Part shown: one piece after another, positions 60,059-64,000 of the stretch
How the letters are laid out: every line of letters begins with the position of its first letter
Numbering within the stretch: the first letter of the stretch is position 1
Assembly (NCBI RefSeq): GCF_000265365.1
Contig: NC_018011.1
Coordinates: 1,550,001-1,614,000, forward strand
Reading direction: 5' to 3'
From: Alistipes finegoldii DSM 17242
Lineage (GTDB): Bacteria > Bacteroidota > Bacteroidia > Bacteroidales > Rikenellaceae
DNA: 64,000 bases
The notes under the pieces: model-generated
The model's database searches: none
Seen by the model: the letters and a program-made list of their open reading frames with translations, nothing else
Told to the model about the DNA's origin: nothing
Made by a program: the position numbers and the translations under genes

Positions 60059-60340
60059 TCAGGTAACGATTTGTAAGATGCTTTCCAAATAATCCGCAAG
60101 GGTTTTACAGCGAAATGAATAGCACAAAAAGGCCGCATACACCTATAATAATATAAAAACCGTAATATATTACAAAGACACAGGACCACAAATCCCGCAC
60201 AAATCGGCCTAAAACAGGTTTTAAGGCCAAAAACCGCGGTTTCAAATTGTAAGCAAATGAGGAATACGACCTGAAAACAGCAACCACAGAGAACGATCTG
60301 CTTCCGGAATATCACATTATTAAATTTCTTTAGGAATTTA
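60059..60340. other. AT-rich spacer between divergent thr and ilv promoters
   Basis: 282 bp without a supported gene. It contains a perfect 12-bp palindrome (AAACCGCGGTTT, 60231-60242) and, just before it, a hairpin-forming GGCCTAAAAC/GTTTTAAGGCC (60206-60228). These might be regulator sites or a small RNA; nothing more can be supported. Confidence 0.5.
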
Positions 60341-60372
60341 TTTGTACGTCTGATTTTATATACTTATCTTTG
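60341..60372 (+). promoter_or_regulatory. Promoter of the ilvD-ilvB transcript
   Basis: TTTG at 60341-60344, 20 bp, TATCTTTG at 60365-60372. Both elements and spacing match the Bacteroidota consensus. Transcription would begin near 60379, 21 nt before the leader ATG. Confidence 0.75.
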
Positions 60373-60399
60373 AAACGGAACAAACACAGAAATCCGGCC

Positions 60400-60465
60400 A
60401 TGACCGCTCTGAATCATTCGAACAATAACGTCATTAATCTGCTGCTCGTCGTCACTACAGGATAA
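60400..60465 (+). CDS. Branched-chain amino acid leader peptide (ilvL-like)
   Basis: 21 codons ending TAA at 60463. The C-terminal half reads VINLLLVVTTG: three Val, one Ile and three Leu in nine residues (GTC, ATT, CTG, CTG, CTC, GTC, GTC). It starts 21 nt after the predicted transcription start and stops 2 nt before the antiterminator arm. A ribosome stalled at the Leu/Val codons would leave that arm free; a ribosome at the stop would cover it. This is the logic of classical ilv/leu attenuation. The peptide itself is likely unstable. Confidence 0.82.
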   Translation: MTALNHSNNNVINLLLVVTTG

Positions 60466-60467
60466 CG

Positions 60468-60535
60468 GGAGAAAGGTGATGCGTATATTCGAAAGATTAT
60501 AAAAAAGCCTTTCTCCGACGGAGAAAGGCTTTTTT
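60468..60535 (+). terminator. ilv attenuator: antiterminator arm plus terminator
   Basis: GGAGAAAGG at 60468-60476 is identical to the 3' arm of the terminator at 60520-60528, so both compete for CCTTTCTCC at 60508-60516. The terminator is a 16-bp stem (AAAAAAGCCTTTCTCC, loop GAC, GGAGAAAGGCTTTTTT, 60501-60535). Pairing of the first two arms (9 bp) blocks it. ilvD starts 50 nt later. Confidence 0.85.
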
Positions 60536-60584
60536 GACATCCGGCCCCGCCGCCGGAAGCGGACATGCCGAAAAACGAGAGAAG

Positions 60585-62405
60585 ATGAAACACACACTCA
60601 GAAGCGCCGTCACGACGACGGGCCGCCGCATGGCCGGCGCCAGAAGCCTCTGGCGCGCCAACGGCATGCGCGAAGAACAGTTCGGGCGGCCGGTCGTCGG
60701 CATCGCCAATTCGTTCACCCAGCTGGTGCCGGGACACGTCCACCTGCACGAAATCGGGCAGTATGTCAAGCAGCGCATCGAAGCCTGCGGATGTTTCGCC
60801 GCGGAATTCAACACCATCGCCGTAGACGACGGCATCGCCATGGGCCACGACGGCATGCTCTACTCGCTGCCCTCGCGCGAGATCATCGCCGACAGCGTCG
60901 AATACATGGCCAACGCCCACAAGGTCGATGCGCTGGTCTGCATCTCGAACTGCGACAAAATCACCCCCGGAATGCTGATGGCCGCCATGCGGCTCAACAT
61001 CCCGACGGTCTTCGTGTCGGGAGGGCCGATGGAGGCGGGCAAATTCGACGGGAGGGACATCGACCTGATCGACGCGATGGTCATGGCGGCCGACGAAGCC
61101 TGCAGCGACGAGCAGATCGCGCGCGTCGAACGCTGCGCCTGCCCCGGCTGCGGCTCGTGTTCGGGCATGTTCACGGCCAATTCGATGAACTGCCTGACCG
61201 AAGCGCTGGGACTCTCGCTGCCGGGCAACGGCACGATCGTCGCCACGCACGCCAACCGACGCCGGCTGTTCGAAGACGCCGCGGCGCTGATCGTCCGCAA
61301 CGCCGAACGCTACTATTTTCTGGGCGACGAATCGGTGCTCCCGCGTTCGGTCGCGACCAAAGCCTCCTTCGAGAACGCCATGTCGCTCGACATCGCCATG
61401 GGCGGCTCGACCAACACGGTGCTCCACCTGCTGGCCGTGGCCCGCGAAGCCGGCGTGGATTTCACGATGCAGGACATCGACCGCCTTTCGCGTCGGGTTC
61501 CGGTGCTCTGCAAGGTGGCTCCCAACTCGCAGTATCACATACAGGACGTCAACCGCGCAGGCGGCATCCTCTCCATTCTGGGCGAACTGGCGCGCGCCGG
61601 CCTGCTCGACACCTCGGTCCCGCGCATCGACGGGCGGACGCTCCGCGAAGCGATCGACGCCTGCGACCTGCGCAGCGAGACGCTGACCGACGCGGCCCTG
61701 CGCCGCTGGCTGAGCGCCCCTGCGGGGCTTTACAGCCGCGAACTGGGGGCGCAGCACTCCTATTACGACGCCCCCGACGCAAACCGCACGACGGGCTGTA
61801 TCCGCGACGTCGAACACGCCTACTCCCGCGACGGGGGACTGGCCGTGCTGACGGGCAACATCGCCCGCAACGGCTGCATCGTCAAGACGGCGGGCGTCGA
61901 TGAGTCGCTGCACGTTTTCCGCGGCCGCGCACGGGTCTACGAATCGCAGGAACAGGCTATCGAGGGCATTCTCGGCGACGAAGTGCAGGCGGGCGAGGCG
62001 GTCGTCATCCGCTACGAAGGCCCCAAGGGAGGTCCCGGCATGCAGGAGATGCTCTACCCCACGTCGTACCTCAAATCCAAGCACCTCGACAAAGCCTGCG
62101 CGCTGATTACCGACGGCCGCTTTTCGGGCGGCACGTCGGGGCTGTCGATCGGCCACGTCTCGCCCGAAGCCGCGTCCGGGGGCGAAATCGCCGTCGTCCG
62201 GACGGGCGATGAAATCGAGATCGACATCCCGCAGCGCTCGATACGCCTGCTGGCAGACGACGCCGAAATCGCCGCGCGGATGGCCGCTCAGGAGTATTTT
62301 CGCCCCGCCGCACGCGACCGCAAAGTCCCCGCGTCGCTGCGCGCCTACGCCAAGCTGGTCAGCTCGGCCGACAAGGGCGCCGTACGCATCGTCGATGAAG
62401 AATAA
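60585..62405 (+). CDS. ilvD: Dihydroxy-acid dehydratase
   Basis: 606 residues from ATG 60585. It dehydrates dihydroxy-isovalerate and dihydroxy-methylvalerate in valine/isoleucine synthesis, using an Fe-S cluster. Landmarks: VDDGIAMGHDGMLYSLPSRE, CISNCDKITPGMLMAAMRL, CGSCSGMFTANSMNCLTEALG (cluster Cys), NAHKVDALV and ALITDGRFSGGTSGLSIGH. It is the first structural gene behind the ilv attenuator; ilvB follows by 17 bp. Confidence 0.95.
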   Translation: MKHTLRSAVTTTGRRMAGARSLWRANGMREEQFGRPVVGIANSFTQLVPGHVHLHEIGQYVKQRIEACGCFAAEFNTIAVDDGIAMGHDGMLYSLPSREIIADSVEYMANAHKVDALVCISNCDKITPGMLMAAMRLNIPTVFVSGGPMEAGKFDGRDIDLIDAMVMAADEACSDEQIARVERCACPGCGSCSGMFTANSMNCLTEALGLSLPGNGTIVATHANRRRLFEDAAALIVRNAERYYFLGDESVLPRSVATKASFENAMSLDIAMGGSTNTVLHLLAVAREAGVDFTMQDIDRLSRRVPVLCKVAPNSQYHIQDVNRAGGILSILGELARAGLLDTSVPRIDGRTLREAIDACDLRSETLTDAALRRWLSAPAGLYSRELGAQHSYYDAPDANRTTGCIRDVEHAYSRDGGLAVLTGNIARNGCIVKTAGVDESLHVFRGRARVYESQEQAIEGILGDEVQAGEAVVIRYEGPKGGPGMQEMLYPTSYLKSKHLDKACALITDGRFSGGTSGLSIGHVSPEAASGGEIAVVRTGDEIEIDIPQRSIRLLADDAEIAARMAAQEYFRPAARDRKVPASLRAYAKLVSSADKGAVRIVDEE

Positions 62406-62422
62406 GTAAAACAGCAGCAATC

Positions 62423-64000
62423 ATGGATACGACGCAAACAAACATGTCCGAACCGCAGCCCGGTCCCTCCGTCACGGGAGCGCAGGCCCTGATCGAATCG
62501 TTCCTGCGCGAGGGCGTCGATACGATTTTCGGCTACCCCGGCGGGGCGATCATCCCCGTCTACGACGCACTCTACGACTACCGCGACCGCCTGCGCCACA
62601 TCCTCGTGCGGCACGAACAGGGCGCCGTACACGCCGCGCAGGGCTACGCCCGCGTCAGCGGCCGCGTGGGGGTCTGTCTGGTCACCTCCGGCCCCGGCGC
62701 CACCAATACCGTGACGGGACTCGCCGACGCGCTGATGGACTCCACGCCGCTGGTGCTCGTAACCGGACAGGTCGGTTCGTCGCTGCTGGGCACCGACGCC
62801 TTTCAGGAGACCAATTTCGTGGGCATCACGCAGGCCGTCACCAAATGGAACTGTCAGGTCAAGCGCACCGAAGAGATTCCGGGCGCCATCGCCAAGGCGT
62901 TCTACATCGCCCGTTCGGGCCGCCCCGGCCCCGTGGTCGTGGACATCACCAAGGACGCCCAGTGCGGAACGGCCCCGTTCAGCTACGAGAAAGTGGCTTC
63001 GATCCGCAGCTATGTCCCCGCATCGGTTCCCTCCGAAGAGCGCATCGCCGAAGCGGCAAGGCTGATCGACGCCACACAGCGGCCGCTGGTCATGGTCGGG
63101 CAGGGCGTGATCCTGAGCGGCGGCGAAGCGGAGCTGCGCGCCTTCCTCGACAAGAGCGGCATGCCCGCCGCATCGACCCTGCTGGGGCTTTCGGCCCTGC
63201 CGACCGACTCGCCGCAGTACGTCGGCATGCTGGGCATGCACGGCAACTACGGTCCCAACATCAAAAACCGGGACTGCGACCTGCTCCTCGCCGTGGGCAT
63301 GCGCTTCGACGACCGCGTGACGGGCAATCCGGGCTGTTTCGGGGCGAACGCCAAGATCATCCACCTCGAAATCGATCCCGCCGAGATCGGCAAGATCGTC
63401 CCGGCCGACGTTGCGCTGGTCGGCGACGTGAAACAGACCCTTCCGCTGCTCACCGGGCGCATACAAGCCCGCAGCCACCGGGCATGGATCGACGAATTCC
63501 GCGCCTGCGACAAGATCGAATACGAGAAGGTGATCCGCCGGGCGGTCCATCCCGCCGAAGGCCGTATCCGCATGGGCGAAGCGGTCGCCGCCGTGGCCCG
63601 CGCCTACGACAACGACGCGGTGCTGGTGACCGACGTGGGTCAGCAGCAGATGTTCGCGGCCCGTTATTTCGGGTTCCGCCGCAGCCGGAGCATGGTGACT
63701 TCGGGCGGGCTGGGAACGATGGGTTTCGGGCTTCCCGCGGCCATCGGGGCCAAGCTGGGCGCCCCCGACCGCGAAGTGTGCCTTTTCGTGGGCGACGGCG
63801 GTCTGCAGATGACCATTCAGGAGCTGGGCACGATCTTCCAGTCGCAGGTGGCCGTGAAGATCGTCCTGCTGAACAACTCGTTTCTGGGCATGGTCCGCCA
63901 GTGGCAGGAGCTTTTCTACGACCGCCGCTATTCGTTCACCGAGCTGAAAAACCCCGATTTCGGGCTGATCGCCCGCGGCAACGGCATCGCCTACCGCTGC
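62423..64000 (+). CDS. ilvB: Acetolactate synthase large subunit, 3' end cut by window edge
   Basis: 526 codons are visible from ATG 62423. A ThDP- and FAD-dependent enzyme making acetolactate or acetohydroxybutyrate. Start GAQALIESFLREGVDTIFGYPGG; the catalytic Glu is in LVRHEQGAVHAAQGYAR; SGPGATNTVTGLADALMDS follows. The ThDP/Mg motif is VGDGGLQMTIQELGT, with NNSFLGMVRQWQELFYDRRY after it. The first about 15 residues are a non-conserved extension. About 40-60 residues are missing at the C-terminus. Confidence 0.93.
   Translation, partial: MDTTQTNMSEPQPGPSVTGAQALIESFLREGVDTIFGYPGGAIIPVYDALYDYRDRLRHILVRHEQGAVHAAQGYARVSGRVGVCLVTSGPGATNTVTGLADALMDSTPLVLVTGQVGSSLLGTDAFQETNFVGITQAVTKWNCQVKRTEEIPGAIAKAFYIARSGRPGPVVVDITKDAQCGTAPFSYEKVASIRSYVPASVPSEERIAEAARLIDATQRPLVMVGQGVILSGGEAELRAFLDKSGMPAASTLLGLSALPTDSPQYVGMLGMHGNYGPNIKNRDCDLLLAVGMRFDDRVTGNPGCFGANAKIIHLEIDPAEIGKIVPADVALVGDVKQTLPLLTGRIQARSHRAWIDEFRACDKIEYEKVIRRAVHPAEGRIRMGEAVAAVARAYDNDAVLVTDVGQQQMFAARYFGFRRSRSMVTSGGLGTMGFGLPAAIGAKLGAPDREVCLFVGDGGLQMTIQELGTIFQSQVAVKIVLLNNSFLGMVRQWQELFYDRRYSFTELKNPDFGLIARGNGIAYRC

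Noticed and set aside
60414..62420. Minus-strand open frame of 668 codons opposite ilvD
   Set aside because: ilvD on the plus strand has all family motifs. The antisense frame also crosses the attenuator.

Overview
The window reads as chromosomal DNA of a GC-rich Bacteroidales bacterium, most likely Alistipes (Rikenellaceae) or a close relative. Evidence seen directly: high GC by eye; almost no Shine-Dalgarno sequences; repeated Bacteroidota-type promoters (TTTG or TTG, about 20 bp, TAnnTTTG); Mfa-type fimbrial genes; a PlsC-like/GNAT pair like the glycine-lipid enzymes of Bacteroides; and a meso-DAP MurE. I recognised no rRNA, tRNA, CRISPR array, insertion sequence or integrase.

Layout. 1-6079 (minus): an envelope/housekeeping operon (Wzx-like flippase, small membrane protein, holB, folK, two lipoproteins; the last runs off the left edge). 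6080-6881: AT-rich control region. 6882-16125 (plus): a six-gene Mfa-type fimbrial operon whose major subunit is frameshifted at a run of nine G. 16169-17995 (minus): corA and mqnA. 18088-27550 (plus): a compact phage-derived island with ClpP-like protease, HK97-like capsid, portal, connector-like protein, holin and lysozyme, but no terminase, integrase, tape measure or replication genes, behind one promoter with a palindromic operator-like site. 27642-32964 (plus): comEC, a THUMP-like methyltransferase, yihY, a DUF2520 protein and kdsC. 33110-34607 (minus): a frameshifted GT80-type sialyltransferase-like lipoprotein. 34739-36604 (minus): glsB/glsA. 36698-46535 (plus): a dcw division/peptidoglycan cluster (rsmH to ftsW) plus an S4 protein. 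46826-47969 (minus): pth and rplY. 48176-50737 (plus): ECF sigma factor, small membrane protein and a multi-domain envelope protein. 51082-57189 (plus): leucine operon leuA-leuC-leuD-leuA2-leuB. 57559-60058 (minus): thrB-thrC. 60341-64000 (plus): ilvD-ilvB, the latter running off the right edge.

The most striking regulatory finding is the divergent region between thrBC and ilvDB. Each operon has a well-formed promoter followed by a short leader ORF rich in the codons of its own end product. The thr leader has five Thr in its last eleven codons and overlaps a small U-rich terminator. The ilv leader ends in a Val/Ile/Leu-rich stretch and is followed by mutually exclusive antiterminator and terminator arms. 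This is the architecture of ribosome-mediated transcription attenuation.

Other leads: the terminase-less capsid island, the two G9 tracts in the fimbrial locus (candidate phase variation), an inverted repeat flanking the fimbrial promoter, and the BACON-like plus GT80-like fusion.
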